NCBI GenBank assembly: GCA_034189135.1 | Contig: JAXHVO010000088.1 | Coordinates: 1-43,186 of the forward strand | Source: Thermodesulfobacteriota bacterium | Lineage (GTDB): Bacteria > Desulfobacterota > Desulfobacteria > Desulfobacterales > JAUWMJ01 | DNA: 43,186 nt | Direction of reading: 5' to 3' | In this document: positions 1 to 8,386 of the stretch, piece by piece | How positions within the stretch are numbered: position 1 is the first letter of the stretch | Layout of the letters: each line of letters starts with the position of its first letter | Translations under genes and position numbers: made by a program | Notes under the pieces: generated by a model | Databases searched by the model: none | What the model saw: the letters and a program-made list of their open reading frames with translations, nothing else | What the model was told of the DNA's origin: nothing

Positions 1-118
1 CCTACTATAACTCCATTCGGCTGCATTCGACACTCGGTTATAAAACTCCGTTCGCCTATGAAAAAGAACAATGCCGCAAAGCGGCTTAACAAAAAGTGTC
101 CGGTTTTACTTGACCACA
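1..118 (+). mobile_element. Right-end remnant of an IS3-family insertion sequence
   Basis: The window opens inside the last codons of an IS3-family OrfB (integrase-type) transposase, followed by an end typical of IS3-group inverted repeats (positions 97-118, finishing ...TTGACCACA). The abrupt switch after 118 to IS5-type transposase sequence marks the insertion boundary. Only this end is in the window; the rest of the element lies to the left. The family call rests on the tail motif and on the look of the terminal repeat. Confidence 0.75.
3..89 (+). CDS. IS3-family transposase OrfB, C-terminal end (cut by window edge)
   Basis: Frame 3 reads YYNSIRLHSTLGYKTPF and then ends at TAA (87-89). 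The motif YN..R.H..LGY.TP is the diagnostic C-terminal signature of IS3-family OrfB (rve-type DDE integrase). Only about 28 residues are visible, so whether the upstream gene is intact cannot be judged. Its stop overlaps the stop of the oppositely oriented IS5-type remnant, because that remnant's reading frame runs into this element's end. Confidence 0.75.
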   Translation, partial: YYNSIRLHSTLGYKTPFAYEKEQCRKAA

Positions 119-505
119 ACATTTTAACAGCTCTTCGGCTCCGGCTTCACCTATCCGTTTCCTCCAACGGGTCATACTCGAAGGATTGATCGGAAGCTCA
201 TGTTCAAACCATTTCATGCCGCTGAAGTATTGCCAGTATGGGTTTTCTATCCAGGTGGCCACCACATCCTCATCACTGAGATTATGCGTGTACTTCAGAT
301 AATGCAGGGCTACCATCAAGCGGGTGCTAACGCCAGGCCGTCCATTATCCGGACAATAGGTTGATCCGAACAATTCATCTAAGCGATCCCATTCCACCAC
401 TTTGGCTAATTTGACTAGCCCGTGGCTTGGATTAATGATGTTGGATAATGCCGACCGAAACAAATCCCTTTGCCGATTTTTCTGGGGTGTTTTCTTTGGT
501 TTCAT
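86..505 (-). pseudogene. IS5-family transposase, N-terminal part only, interrupted by the IS3 element
   Basis: The 139-codon frame begins MKPKKTPQKNRQ and carries the N-terminal InsH/DUF772-type domain of IS5-family transposases (motifs RLMVALHYLKYTHNLSDE, WIENPYWQYFSG and ELPINPSSMTRWRKRIG). Family members run to roughly 300-450 residues and carry a DDE catalytic domain downstream; here the homologous part stops at about residue 128 (..AEELLK). The last 11 residues are translated from the IS3 terminal repeat (positions 86-121). The gene is therefore split by insertion and cannot encode an active transposase by itself. The remainder may lie beyond the left edge, on the far side of the IS3 element. 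Confidence 0.85.
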
Positions 506-833
506 GCTTTATAATTTGCAAGGTTTTGGGGTTAAATGTCTGAAAGCTTGCAAATTCTATAGCATATTTTGATAACTATTTCCAGTTATTTCAAATAGAA
601 ATATACTTTTTCAGTGCCGACTAATTATCATTTCGCTTAGGGCTGATGGTACCACCCTTCTGTCTGATAAAAGTTACCAGATGGCCCGTCATCAGCAATG
701 CTTTGCCGGACAGATAGATCATTCTTTCCTGAGAAAATGAGGCGCAGACCTACAATGTACGCGATAGTGCCCTGTATAATATACCGAGTCAGATTCCTCA
801 TGGATTTTTCTTGCTGGGAGGTTTGCCTGCCTG
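506..833. other. Intergenic region between the IS remnant and the FHA-protease gene
   Basis: The AT-rich half nearest the IS5 transposase start (506-620) presumably contains that element's left end, but I cannot define its inverted repeat because the partner end is missing. The other half holds a possible 54-residue ORF (637-801, minus), listed separately. No RNA gene is evident. Confidence 0.4.
637..801 (-). CDS. Possible small membrane protein, 54 aa (unrecognised)
   Basis: An ATG at 801 opens a 54-codon frame (MRNLTRYIIQGTIAYIVG...) ending at TAA 637-639. The N-terminal half contains one hydrophobic stretch (about residues 7-24) that could span a membrane; the C-terminal half is polar. 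It lies 32 nt downstream of the FHA-protease stop on the same strand, so it could be co-transcribed. No convincing Shine-Dalgarno sequence precedes the ATG, and the frame could be chance. I do not recognise a family. Confidence 0.22.
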   Translation of the reverse strand: MRNLTRYIIQGTIAYIVGLRLIFSGKNDLSVRQSIADDGPSGNFYQTEGWYHQP

Positions 834-3470
834 TTACCTGCCTTCCAAAAGCTGATAAGTAATCTTAAAGGGTTTCCTGGAATAAAAGTCAATATTCATC
901 AACCGGTCTGACTCGCCGTGTTTGATAATGGGAGCGCTGTAGCCAAACAATACCACCTCAATACCACCTCTTTTGGTTTTGATATCCTCCCGCCAAATAA
1001 GAGCGTTTTTTTCTCGTTTAGCCAAGTTCCCCTTGCCCAGCTTATCCGTCAATTCCTTCTTCGATTTTAACTCATCTCGAATACGGCTTAAAATGCCGGA
1101 CGCATTTGAACCCTTCGGCTCGACACCGACACCTTTAATTTTCCATTTCTTTTTGTCCGGATAAATTCCTTCGAATCCCAGGGCGATCCATTTTTTATCC
1201 CCGCCGTTATAATACATTCCGGCGGTAAAACGAAGGGATTGCGGGAGTTCTGATTCAGGAATGGAAAATTCAATGCCGAGCGTTTTAAAGGTGATCATCA
1301 TACCCCCATTTTTCTGTTTCTCAAAGCCCACATCTTTCATAAGCGGTAAATTCTCGGCCAAACCTTTTTGGTAATAGTCCTGCAGCGCATCTACACTCCA
1401 GTAGTTTGGAGCAACAAGAATGGAAGATAGGACATATTTGCTGTAGTTTTCTCTTAGCACGCTAAGCAAAACATCTGAAACAGTATAGTAAGGAACACTC
1501 AAACATAGGGTACCCTGCGGAAGCATGATGCAGTAGTTATCAACGGTCGTGTTTCCAAACAGCTTAAAGGAAAAAACGTTCCAGGATCTTCCCAAAATGT
1601 CTTTAAAACTGCTTTCAACAATTTCTTCTTCGAAATTCTTAATTTTAAATTCCCTTTTGGCATTTGGGCGCAGATAGTAAGAATCGTAGGAACTGCACAG
1701 TAATCCTTTTCTGGCCAAAACCTTCATGACGGTCCTGGCTGAAGCCTGCCTGGCAGCCTTCCAGTTTGCATCATCTGCCTTATGCGTTCCCAGGTATTGG
1801 GAAACCGGTCTTCGGGAAAAACGCTCCAGGCGTTCTTTGGAATTTGAAGAGCCGGAACGATAAAGAACGGAACAGGTAGGGTCACCCAGTTCTAAATCCG
1901 TATTTAAGGTCAACACCTGGGCATTGGCTTTATAACTATACCTGTTTTTCGTTTTAAGTTTCTTTTTAAATTTATTATAGCCATATGACTTCATGGGGGT
2001 AAGAATTGCCATTTTTTCTATAATAAGCTGATGGCCTTCTTCAGGTCTATAATACAGTGCATCTATATTGGTTTGATAGGGGATAATTACCGGGGTGGCT
2101 TCAGTGACCTGCGATGCCCAATCCTCTGTCACAAGTCCATCTTCTTTGATTTTTGCCTGTACTTCCTGAAATTTATCTAAAGTGGCAGTGTTGAATTTAG
2201 AGATTAATGCCTCATAGTGGTCGGGAAGACCGGCAGGAACATCTACCTGGGCAACAATATTTTTCAGGGGCAGAATTAAGTCAGGGTTTTCAAACCATGT
2301 GTTCGATATGGGCAAATACAGCAAATAGGCCAGATTATTGGGATGATAATTCAGCAGATTGCGGGTTTCAATTTTAACTTTTTTTGTATCCAGATTGTCA
2401 ACGAACCGGTCTCTTCCTTGAAGAAGATTTTCCGAACCCGTACCTAAATTGTAATTTTCAGCCATGGTACTGGCAAAGACCAATGCAGTGACCTTTCCGT
2501 ACTCATCAACAAGCGGTCCTCCGCTGTTACCGGGACTGGCGGCCGCAGAGTAGCGAATAAATTCGACCTCCGGATCGTCGGGATCTTTGGTTTTGCTGGC
2601 CATGATTCCATCTCGGATGGCAATTCCCTCTCCAGCCACGTTACCAATGGTATAAACCTTTTCTCCAACCTTGGCTTCTTTCGGGCTTATTTCCAGATAA
2701 CCATACTCCTTTAGGCTGGGTGCCTGCAGATAAAGGAAATCTCTTTTAATATCAAACCCCAGCACCCTTTCCACCTGATGAAGCTTTCCGTCATGGGTTT
2801 TCAATTTGAATTTAATATCACTGTCCACCAAAGCCAATCCGTGGAGACAATGGTTGGCGGTCAATACAATTCCCGGCCCCACAATAAATCCGGTACAGTA
2901 GCCGATTTCATCTTTAAAATCTTTATCATCTACTCCGGCATATTTCTTAAGATCCCTTATGGCTTTAGGATCTTTTACTTTGATAAATTCTACAATTTTC
3001 GGTCTGACAAACTTAAAAAGGGTATTTGCATCCATGGGACGTTCAGAGATGGTGTAGTAGTAAATCGCACCCCCTGCAATCAGCAAAAGTATAATGGTGG
3101 TAACCATTGCAATCAAAGGGCGATGCGATTTTTTCCTCTCCTTACGACCGGCTGAAATATCTGCAGTTTCATAGAGCACCGTTTCGCTATAATCCACGTA
3201 ATCTTCCGTGACCAGCTCGACTTGATTTTCAATTTCAATTTTACTTTCGTTGGTGATTGAAATGGGGTCTATTTTGTAATGGATATGACCGACCCGCAAA
3301 TCCTGATACCACCATTGACCATCTGCAAAAAAAATTTTTGCATGCGTTCGGCTGATAAAATCATGGGAGATCTGGATATCATTACCCTTGGCTCGCCCAA
3401 TGGTATATTCACCCGGCTTAAGGTCTTTTTGAATGATTGACATTCCAAGGTAACGAATGATGATTTTCAT
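834..3470 (-). CDS. Membrane-anchored FHA-domain trypsin-like serine protease
   Basis: 878 residues. Residues 1-90 form a forkhead-associated domain (Gly25-Arg26, Ser40-Arg41 and His43 in ISRTHAKI are the classic phosphothreonine-binding positions). A basic stretch and one transmembrane helix (about 119-140) follow, then a trypsin/HtrA-like domain with His207 (TANHC), Asp244 (KRDFLYL) and Ser316 (SPGNSGGPL). Residues from about 380 to the end (some 500) match nothing I recognise. With no signal peptide ahead of the FHA domain, the likely topology is FHA in the cytoplasm and protease plus large C-terminal region in the periplasm. A GGGGG Shine-Dalgarno sequence precedes the ATG. The arrangement suggests a protease that responds to cytoplasmic Ser/Thr phosphorylation; its partner kinase is not in the window. 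The domain calls are firm; the role is inference. Confidence 0.85.
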   Translation of the reverse strand: MKIIIRYLGMSIIQKDLKPGEYTIGRAKGNDIQISHDFISRTHAKIFFADGQWWYQDLRVGHIHYKIDPISITNESKIEIENQVELVTEDYVDYSETVLYETADISAGRKERKKSHRPLIAMVTTIILLLIAGGAIYYYTISERPMDANTLFKFVRPKIVEFIKVKDPKAIRDLKKYAGVDDKDFKDEIGYCTGFIVGPGIVLTANHCLHGLALVDSDIKFKLKTHDGKLHQVERVLGFDIKRDFLYLQAPSLKEYGYLEISPKEAKVGEKVYTIGNVAGEGIAIRDGIMASKTKDPDDPEVEFIRYSAAASPGNSGGPLVDEYGKVTALVFASTMAENYNLGTGSENLLQGRDRFVDNLDTKKVKIETRNLLNYHPNNLAYLLYLPISNTWFENPDLILPLKNIVAQVDVPAGLPDHYEALISKFNTATLDKFQEVQAKIKEDGLVTEDWASQVTEATPVIIPYQTNIDALYYRPEEGHQLIIEKMAILTPMKSYGYNKFKKKLKTKNRYSYKANAQVLTLNTDLELGDPTCSVLYRSGSSNSKERLERFSRRPVSQYLGTHKADDANWKAARQASARTVMKVLARKGLLCSSYDSYYLRPNAKREFKIKNFEEEIVESSFKDILGRSWNVFSFKLFGNTTVDNYCIMLPQGTLCLSVPYYTVSDVLLSVLRENYSKYVLSSILVAPNYWSVDALQDYYQKGLAENLPLMKDVGFEKQKNGGMMITFKTLGIEFSIPESELPQSLRFTAGMYYNGGDKKWIALGFEGIYPDKKKWKIKGVGVEPKGSNASGILSRIRDELKSKKELTDKLGKGNLAKREKNALIWREDIKTKRGGIEVVLFGYSAPIIKHGESDRLMNIDFYSRKPFKITYQLLEGR

Positions 3471-3579
3471 ATTTTCCCCCTTTTGAGTATTTTTGCAAAA
3501 ATCAAATCATTGTCAAACACAGCATTGTCTTTTACAATATATTCAATAGAAACAAACAGTCATTTTTCAATCTTAGCCC

Positions 3580-3823
3580 GGTTCGACCAGGGAATCGCCT
3601 ATTGCCCGTTACCAGACTTAACAAATGAGATCGGTATGTGACATGCCCCCTATCTTCTCAGTTAAACCCATTCAGACAGAGACGATCATCGTCGCCGTGG
3701 GATTCTGTCCCTTGGGGCTGGCTCAAATCTAATTGAAGTCCGCCTCAGGCGGACCGTACGTCCATTTCTATAAAAAATTGCTATGTATGGTAACGGGCCA
3801 ATAGGCGATTCCCCGGTCGAACC
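3580..3823 (+). repeat. Long-armed palindromic element, copy A
   Basis: The left arm 3580-3614 (35 nt) and right arm 3788-3823 (36 nt) are inverted copies differing by one substitution and one 1-nt indel. The conserved core (about 3643-3735) reads in plus orientation and matches copies B and C (shared motif GGCAGAGACGATCA, here with one change). A perfect hairpin sits inside at 3738-3754 (GTCCGCC, TCA loop, GGCGGAC). The left flank shares ATTTTTCAATCTT with the flank of copy B; the right flank is unlike the others. The reading frames are broken and not conserved, so the element looks non-coding. I do not recognise the family. Confidence 0.8.
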
Positions 3824-4009
3824 TTAGGTTTCATGCTTCGATGTGCCCAACCGGAAATGAATATTTATGGGAAACAGTATAGATGTAAAGAAATGATATA
3901 AAAATGTCAAACAGAGACTTGTGTTAACATGGGAAATTCAGGAGACAGGCAGGGTTCAGGAAATGGTGCCACACTGCGGTGTAAGCAAAATCAGTGTATC
4001 ATTTTGAGT

Positions 4010-4037
4010 TTGACATAACAGTCGTGTTTTATATAGG
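4010..4037 (+). promoter_or_regulatory. Candidate sigma-70 promoter of the dehydratase operon
   Basis: TTGACA at 4010-4015 is followed after 16 nt by TATAGG at 4032-4037, about 60 nt ahead of the likely first start codon (4096). The -35 box is a consensus match and the -10 is moderate; the overlapping TATATA (4030-4035) is an alternative at shorter spacing. Confidence 0.4.
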
Positions 4038-4095
4038 CTAACGGCGCGCGATAATACGGGAAAAACCTATGCTGTTCGCTAAAGGAGTTTGGTCA

Positions 4096-5214
4096 ATGGC
4101 AAAATTTGATCTTTTTTATGACATTATGAACCATCCGGGTCAGTATGCCCTGAGCTGGAAAAAAAAAACCGGTAATAAAGTAATCGGCTATTTCTGTTCA
4201 TATGCACCTGAAGAAATTATAACGGCAGCCGGCGCTCTGCCATTTAGAATCCTGCCCGGATCAACAAGCATTTCAAAAGCGGATGCGCATCTGCAGTCTT
4301 ACAGTTGCAGTCTTGTTCGCGGAGCACTGGAAGATGCCTTGAACGGAAGGCTTGATTTTCTTGATGGGACTGTCTTCCCCCATACCTGCGATTCGATCCA
4401 ACGGCTTTCCGACATATGGCGCATGAATGCCGGTTTCAAGTTCCATGCAGATGTGTTGGTACCGGCAAAGCTGAACACCCCAAGTGCGGTGGAATATATG
4501 ATAAGTATTCTCGCCCGGTTTAAAAAACAACTGGAAAAACTGACGGGTACCGAGATTACTGTAGAAAAAATGAAAGAAGCCATAAACATATACAATGGCA
4601 TAAAGACACATCTTTCTCAGCTTTATGCCATAAGAGGGGATGCACCCGGCGTGATCAAAAGCAGCGATATCCATGCCGTATTCAAGGCCGCAATGGTTAT
4701 GGATCGAAAACAGCTGCTGGAAGAACTTGAAAGGCTGACCACCGACCTTGAGGGAAAAAACCATGCCCCTGAACCGGCCCAAAAAAGAATCGTCCTGAGC
4801 GGCGGGCTGTGCAGTATGCCTGATATATATAAGACCATAGAGGAATCAGGCGGTGTGGTGGTGTGGGATGACTTATGTACAGGATCAAGATATTTTGCAG
4901 GAGAGATTAACTCCCAGGAAGAACCTTTAAAAGCCATTTCCACCCGATACATGGAAAGAGTCGTGTGCCCGGCAAAACACAAAGGCATATTCAGCCGCGG
5001 CGAGTATCTGATTGATGCGGTCAAAAGTAACAGGGCCGACGGGGTCATATTTTTCTTGTTAAAGTTTTGTGATCCCCATGCCTTTGACTACCCCTACATG
5101 AAGGAGATGCTGGAAAAAGAGAACATTCCGTGTGTGCTTTTGGAAGTAGAAGACCCGCTTCCTTCGGAAGGGCAGATCAATACAAGGTGTGAAGCGTTTA
5201 TGGAAATGCTGTAA
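4096..5214 (+). CDS. 2-hydroxyacyl-CoA dehydratase / benzoyl-CoA reductase family subunit (HgdB/BcrC-like)
   Basis: About 372 residues from ATG 4096, chosen because TAAAGGAG lies just upstream; an in-frame ATG at 4069 has no such site. The protein belongs to the HgdA/HgdB-BcrB/BcrC superfamily, whose subunits each hold a [4Fe-4S] cluster and together perform ketyl-radical chemistry on an acyl-CoA. Likely cluster cysteines are in SYSCSLVRG, FPHTCDSIQ and FFLLKFCDPHAFD, with the conserved family ending (LLEVEDPLPSEGQINTRCEAF). It is the first gene of a tight plus-strand operon with a second subunit and an activase. Sequence reading alone does not settle whether the substrate is a 2-hydroxyacyl-CoA or an aromatic acyl-CoA. 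Confidence 0.85.
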   Translation: MAKFDLFYDIMNHPGQYALSWKKKTGNKVIGYFCSYAPEEIITAAGALPFRILPGSTSISKADAHLQSYSCSLVRGALEDALNGRLDFLDGTVFPHTCDSIQRLSDIWRMNAGFKFHADVLVPAKLNTPSAVEYMISILARFKKQLEKLTGTEITVEKMKEAINIYNGIKTHLSQLYAIRGDAPGVIKSSDIHAVFKAAMVMDRKQLLEELERLTTDLEGKNHAPEPAQKRIVLSGGLCSMPDIYKTIEESGGVVVWDDLCTGSRYFAGEINSQEEPLKAISTRYMERVVCPAKHKGIFSRGEYLIDAVKSNRADGVIFFLLKFCDPHAFDYPYMKEMLEKENIPCVLLEVEDPLPSEGQINTRCEAFMEML

Positions 5215-5227
5215 AAAGGAGACCCCT

Positions 5228-6466
5228 ATGCCGGATCCGAATAAAGCGATAGATCCTGAAGTGGAAAAAAGAAAAATAAAGTCAGTCAAGCGTATGAAAG
5301 AGATCATGACTGAATATTATATTGAAGCCAAGACACCCAAAGAACAGACCGGCAAAAAAATCGCCTGGATTACCAGCGGCGGACCTGTTGAACCCTTGAT
5401 TGCCATGGAAGTGATACCCGTATATCCGGAAAATTATGGAGCAATGATCGGTGCAAGTAAAATGGGAACCGATCTTTGCCAAAAAGCCGAATCAATGGGA
5501 TATGCCGGTGATCTGTGTTCCTATGCAAGGGCTGATATCGCCAGCGCGACGGTCAACGGTGGCCCCATCGGAGGACTTCCAGAACCCGATATGCTGATTT
5601 GCTGTAACAATATCTGCGGAACCGTCCTTAAATGGTACGAAGTGCAGGCCCGATACTATCATGTGCCGCTTTTCATTCTGGATACCCCTGTCTGCCATAC
5701 GGAATTTTCTGCTGAAATCAGGCAGTACGTGGAAAAACAGGTAAGGGAATACATACGCTTTCTAGAAGACGTGTGCGAAAAAAAGTTTGATTATGACAAA
5801 ATGGCTCAAGTCGGTGAACTTTCCGTCAGAGGGCAGGAACTCTGGCAGAAGGTTCTCGACACGACCATGAACCGGCCATCACCCATGACCTGCTTTGATG
5901 CGTTTTTTCATCTTGCCCTGATTGTTACCTTGAGGGGCACGCAAACGGTGGTCGATTATTATGAAATGCTTCTGGCCGAGATGAAGCAGCGGATAAAGGA
6001 CGGTATCAGCATGGTCCCGGATGAAAAGTACAGGCTGCTGTGGGACAATCTGCCCATCTGGTACAGGACCCGCTGGATGTCTGACAAATTTGCCGCCCAT
6101 GGCGCCTGTCTGGTGGCGGACACCTATACTTCAGGATGGTGCAGTTCCCTGAAATATATGGACAGAGCCGATTTCCTGGGATCTCTGGCCGAAGGGTACA
6201 CCCGAATTTTTCTTAACACCGGCACCGATCAAATGGCAGACAATATCCTGGAAATGGCAAAAAAATATAGTGCGGACGGGCTGGTGATGCATTCAAACAG
6301 AAGCTGCAAGCCTTATTCTTTCGGGCAGTATGATATTCAAAAAATAGTGCAGGAAAAGATGCACATACCCACCTTGGTGATTGAAGCAGATATGGTTGAT
6401 GAGAGAATTTTTACTGAAAGTCAGATTGAAACCAGAATAGATGCATTCATCGAAATGCTGAAATAA
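5228..6466 (+). CDS. 2-hydroxyacyl-CoA dehydratase / benzoyl-CoA reductase family subunit (HgdA/BcrB-like)
   Basis: 412 residues from ATG 5228, preceded by AAAAGGAGA and 13 nt after the stop of the previous subunit; an in-frame upstream extension overlaps that gene and is unlikely. It is the second subunit of the same superfamily. Cysteines in position to bind a cluster include those in GDLCSYARADI, LICCNNICGTV and HSNRSCKPYSFGQYD; the last motif is typical of BcrB/BzdO and HadB-type chains. It ends with the same TESQIETRIDAFIEML signature as its partner, consistent with a heterodimer built from paralogous chains. It acts in the cytoplasm and needs one-electron reduction by the activase encoded next. 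Confidence 0.85.
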   Translation: MPDPNKAIDPEVEKRKIKSVKRMKEIMTEYYIEAKTPKEQTGKKIAWITSGGPVEPLIAMEVIPVYPENYGAMIGASKMGTDLCQKAESMGYAGDLCSYARADIASATVNGGPIGGLPEPDMLICCNNICGTVLKWYEVQARYYHVPLFILDTPVCHTEFSAEIRQYVEKQVREYIRFLEDVCEKKFDYDKMAQVGELSVRGQELWQKVLDTTMNRPSPMTCFDAFFHLALIVTLRGTQTVVDYYEMLLAEMKQRIKDGISMVPDEKYRLLWDNLPIWYRTRWMSDKFAAHGACLVADTYTSGWCSSLKYMDRADFLGSLAEGYTRIFLNTGTDQMADNILEMAKKYSADGLVMHSNRSCKPYSFGQYDIQKIVQEKMHIPTLVIEADMVDERIFTESQIETRIDAFIEMLK

Positions 6467-6481
6467 TTTATAGGGGTGGAA

Positions 6482-7270
6482 ATGATAACTGTTGGTGTAG
6501 ATATAGGGTCCATCACTGCCAAAGCGGCGATAATAAAAGATGAAAGTATAGCAGCCACAAAAGTTATTTTAACCGGCTATAACGCACAAACTGCAGGGAC
6601 CCAGGTGTTGGAAGCTGTTTTGGCTGATGCAGGCATCGATTCTTCACAGGTGGATTGTATGATTGCAACAGGCTATGGAAGACACCGCGTGACTTTCGCC
6701 GATAAGGCGGTCACCGAGATTACCTGCCATGCAGCAGGGGCTCATTTTCTTGATCACGATGTTCGTTCCATCATCGATATCGGCGGGCAGGACAGCAAGG
6801 TGATCGTCATCAATGAAAACGGCAAAGTGATCGATTTCGCCATGAACGATAAATGTGCCGCCGGAACAGGTCGTTTCCTGGAAGTCATGGCAAGGGCCCT
6901 TGAAGTCGACCTGGATGAATTCGGCCACATGTCTCTTAAGGCGGACAATACGGCGGCCATCAGCAGCCTGTGCACCGTGTTTGCTGAATCTGAGGTTATT
7001 TCATTGATTTCAAAAGGTGAAAACCGGCCAAACATTATTGCCAGCATACATGAATCGATTGCATCGCGGGTGGTGGCCATGGGAAACCGAATCGGTCTGC
7101 GTGAACCGGTGATGATGACAGGTGGTGTGGCAAAAAATATCGGCGTGGTCAGGGCCCTGGAAAAAAAGATCAACACCACCATAAAAGTATCCAAAAATGC
7201 CCAGGTCACCGGCGCTATCGGAGCCGGGCTGATTGCAGCCACGCAGAAGGGAAAAGGCGGTGAGGAATAA
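6482..7270 (+). CDS. Acyl-CoA dehydratase activase (BadF/BadG/BcrA/BcrD ATPase family, HgdC-like)
   Basis: ATG 6482 (262 aa) is preferred because TAGGGG sits at the right distance; a GTG at 6476 would overlap that site. It is an ASKHA-fold ATPase: phosphate loop GVDIGSITAKAA at the N-terminus, DIGGQDSKVI in the middle and a MTGGVAKN loop near the end. The two cysteines that bridge one [4Fe-4S] cluster between monomers are present in NDKCAAGTGRF and SSLCTVFAESE. Proteins of this kind use ATP hydrolysis to push a low-potential electron into the dehydratase or reductase. Only one activase gene is present, as in HgdC or HadI systems, whereas classic class I benzoyl-CoA reductases carry two different ATPase subunits. 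Confidence 0.9.
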   Translation: MITVGVDIGSITAKAAIIKDESIAATKVILTGYNAQTAGTQVLEAVLADAGIDSSQVDCMIATGYGRHRVTFADKAVTEITCHAAGAHFLDHDVRSIIDIGGQDSKVIVINENGKVIDFAMNDKCAAGTGRFLEVMARALEVDLDEFGHMSLKADNTAAISSLCTVFAESEVISLISKGENRPNIIASIHESIASRVVAMGNRIGLREPVMMTGGVAKNIGVVRALEKKINTTIKVSKNAQVTGAIGAGLIAATQKGKGGEE

Positions 7271-7284
7271 AAACTGCGAAATCA

Positions 7285-8202
7285 TCAACACAGGGCGATT
7301 GTCCGAATCAAAGCGGGTTTCCTCCCTGTCACATGGATATACTTCTCATCCGGATAACCCACCGCAATCACTGCATACACGCGTTCATCTTCCGGCAGCT
7401 TGATAAGGTCACAAATTTTCCTGTCCCTGTTCATGGCACTCACTGCAAATCCGATCAGGCATGTTCCCAACCCCAAGGCATGAGCACCGAGCAGGATGTT
7501 TTGCGTTGCCAACAGGGAGTCTTCCGACGGACAACTCGCCTCTTTTTTTGCTGCAACCAAGATAGCCGCCGGAGCCCCGTGAAACAGGAGATCTTTTCCC
7601 TTCTCATCCCAATCGGCCAATCCCTCTTTTATCCTCTGGTAATAATTTTCATAGTACCAGCTCAACTCGGGTTTTCCGGCACATTTAAGTAGAAATCTCA
7701 GCCAGAAATTTTCAGACAACCGGTTCAGTTTCTCATAAAATCGCTTTATTTTAACACCCAATGCTTCAACCGACGAACGGTTCGGGAGAATACTGAACGA
7801 CCACATCTGACAGTTCGATCCGGAAGGCGCGGTAATTCCGATCTTTACCAGATCGTTCAGCAGTGTTCCCTCTACCGGTTTTTCCAGATAATTCCTGCAG
7901 GACCGCCTGGATTGCATCAGGTTAACCAATCCCACAATGTCATATTTACCGTGGGGCAGCCATTTCCTTTCCGCCTGAAAACCTTCAAAAACAGACAATG
8001 ACTCATCAATCCCGTCTACGGTAACCGCTCCGGATACACAAGCCGCCCTGCAATGATCGCACACCAGGGAATTATCCCCGGTAATGCAGGCTTTGTTGTT
8101 CTGCAAGGAGATGGTATCCTGCGGGCAAACTTTGACACACTCCCCACAACCGATACAGATTTCCCTGTCGATAGCGGTGGTCACTGTTCTATCCAATGTC
8201 AT
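7285..8202 (-). CDS. Nitroreductase-family flavoprotein with N-terminal ferredoxin domain
   Basis: 305 residues. Residues about 12-65 form a 2[4Fe-4S] ferredoxin-like domain: the first motif CIGCGECVKVCP is complete, while the second (CDHCRAACVSGAV) has only three cysteines, so the second cluster may have an unusual ligand or be absent. From about residue 90 on it is an FMN nitroreductase fold (SRRSCRNYLEKPV, APSGSNCQMWSF, GAPAAILVAA, GLGTCLIGFA). Such fusions in anaerobes are thought to pass ferredoxin electrons to FMN; the substrate is unknown. The gene is convergent with the dehydratase operon, with only 14 nt between the stops. Confidence 0.85.
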   Translation of the reverse strand: MTLDRTVTTAIDREICIGCGECVKVCPQDTISLQNNKACITGDNSLVCDHCRAACVSGAVTVDGIDESLSVFEGFQAERKWLPHGKYDIVGLVNLMQSRRSCRNYLEKPVEGTLLNDLVKIGITAPSGSNCQMWSFSILPNRSSVEALGVKIKRFYEKLNRLSENFWLRFLLKCAGKPELSWYYENYYQRIKEGLADWDEKGKDLLFHGAPAAILVAAKKEASCPSEDSLLATQNILLGAHALGLGTCLIGFAVSAMNRDRKICDLIKLPEDERVYAVIAVGYPDEKYIHVTGRKPALIRTIALC

Positions 8203-8386
8203 ATGTAGTCACTCCGTTTTTTATCCTATAGTAATTGTCATAAATTTTTATACCCGACTGGGCACAACGATGCAAACCCTAAGGCTCTTCCGGGCAAACA
8301 GCCGATTTCCCGGATGAATCGAACTGATATTAAAAAACAAATATTTATTTCTAATAAACATATTCCGTTCTAAATGAGGAAACTGC

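Larger units (their letters stand above)
3471..4095. other. Divergent intergenic region carrying palindromic element A and a promoter
   Basis: This stretch separates the minus-strand FHA protease from the plus-strand dehydratase operon. It contains element A (3580-3823, separate entry) and a candidate sigma-70 promoter (4010-4037). The 3824-4005 part shows no gene or repeat that I can identify. The 5' part (3471-3579) is AT-rich and probably holds the protease promoter, though no clear boxes stand out. Confidence 0.5.

Noticed and set aside
2778-3155. 125-codon plus-strand frame within the FHA-protease gene
   Set aside because: It is antisense to a well-supported coding region with strong domain matches and has no recognisable family or ribosome site.
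4273-5048. Long minus-strand frames opposite the first dehydratase subunit
   Set aside because: They are antisense shadows of a clearly conserved gene; no protein-family features are seen.
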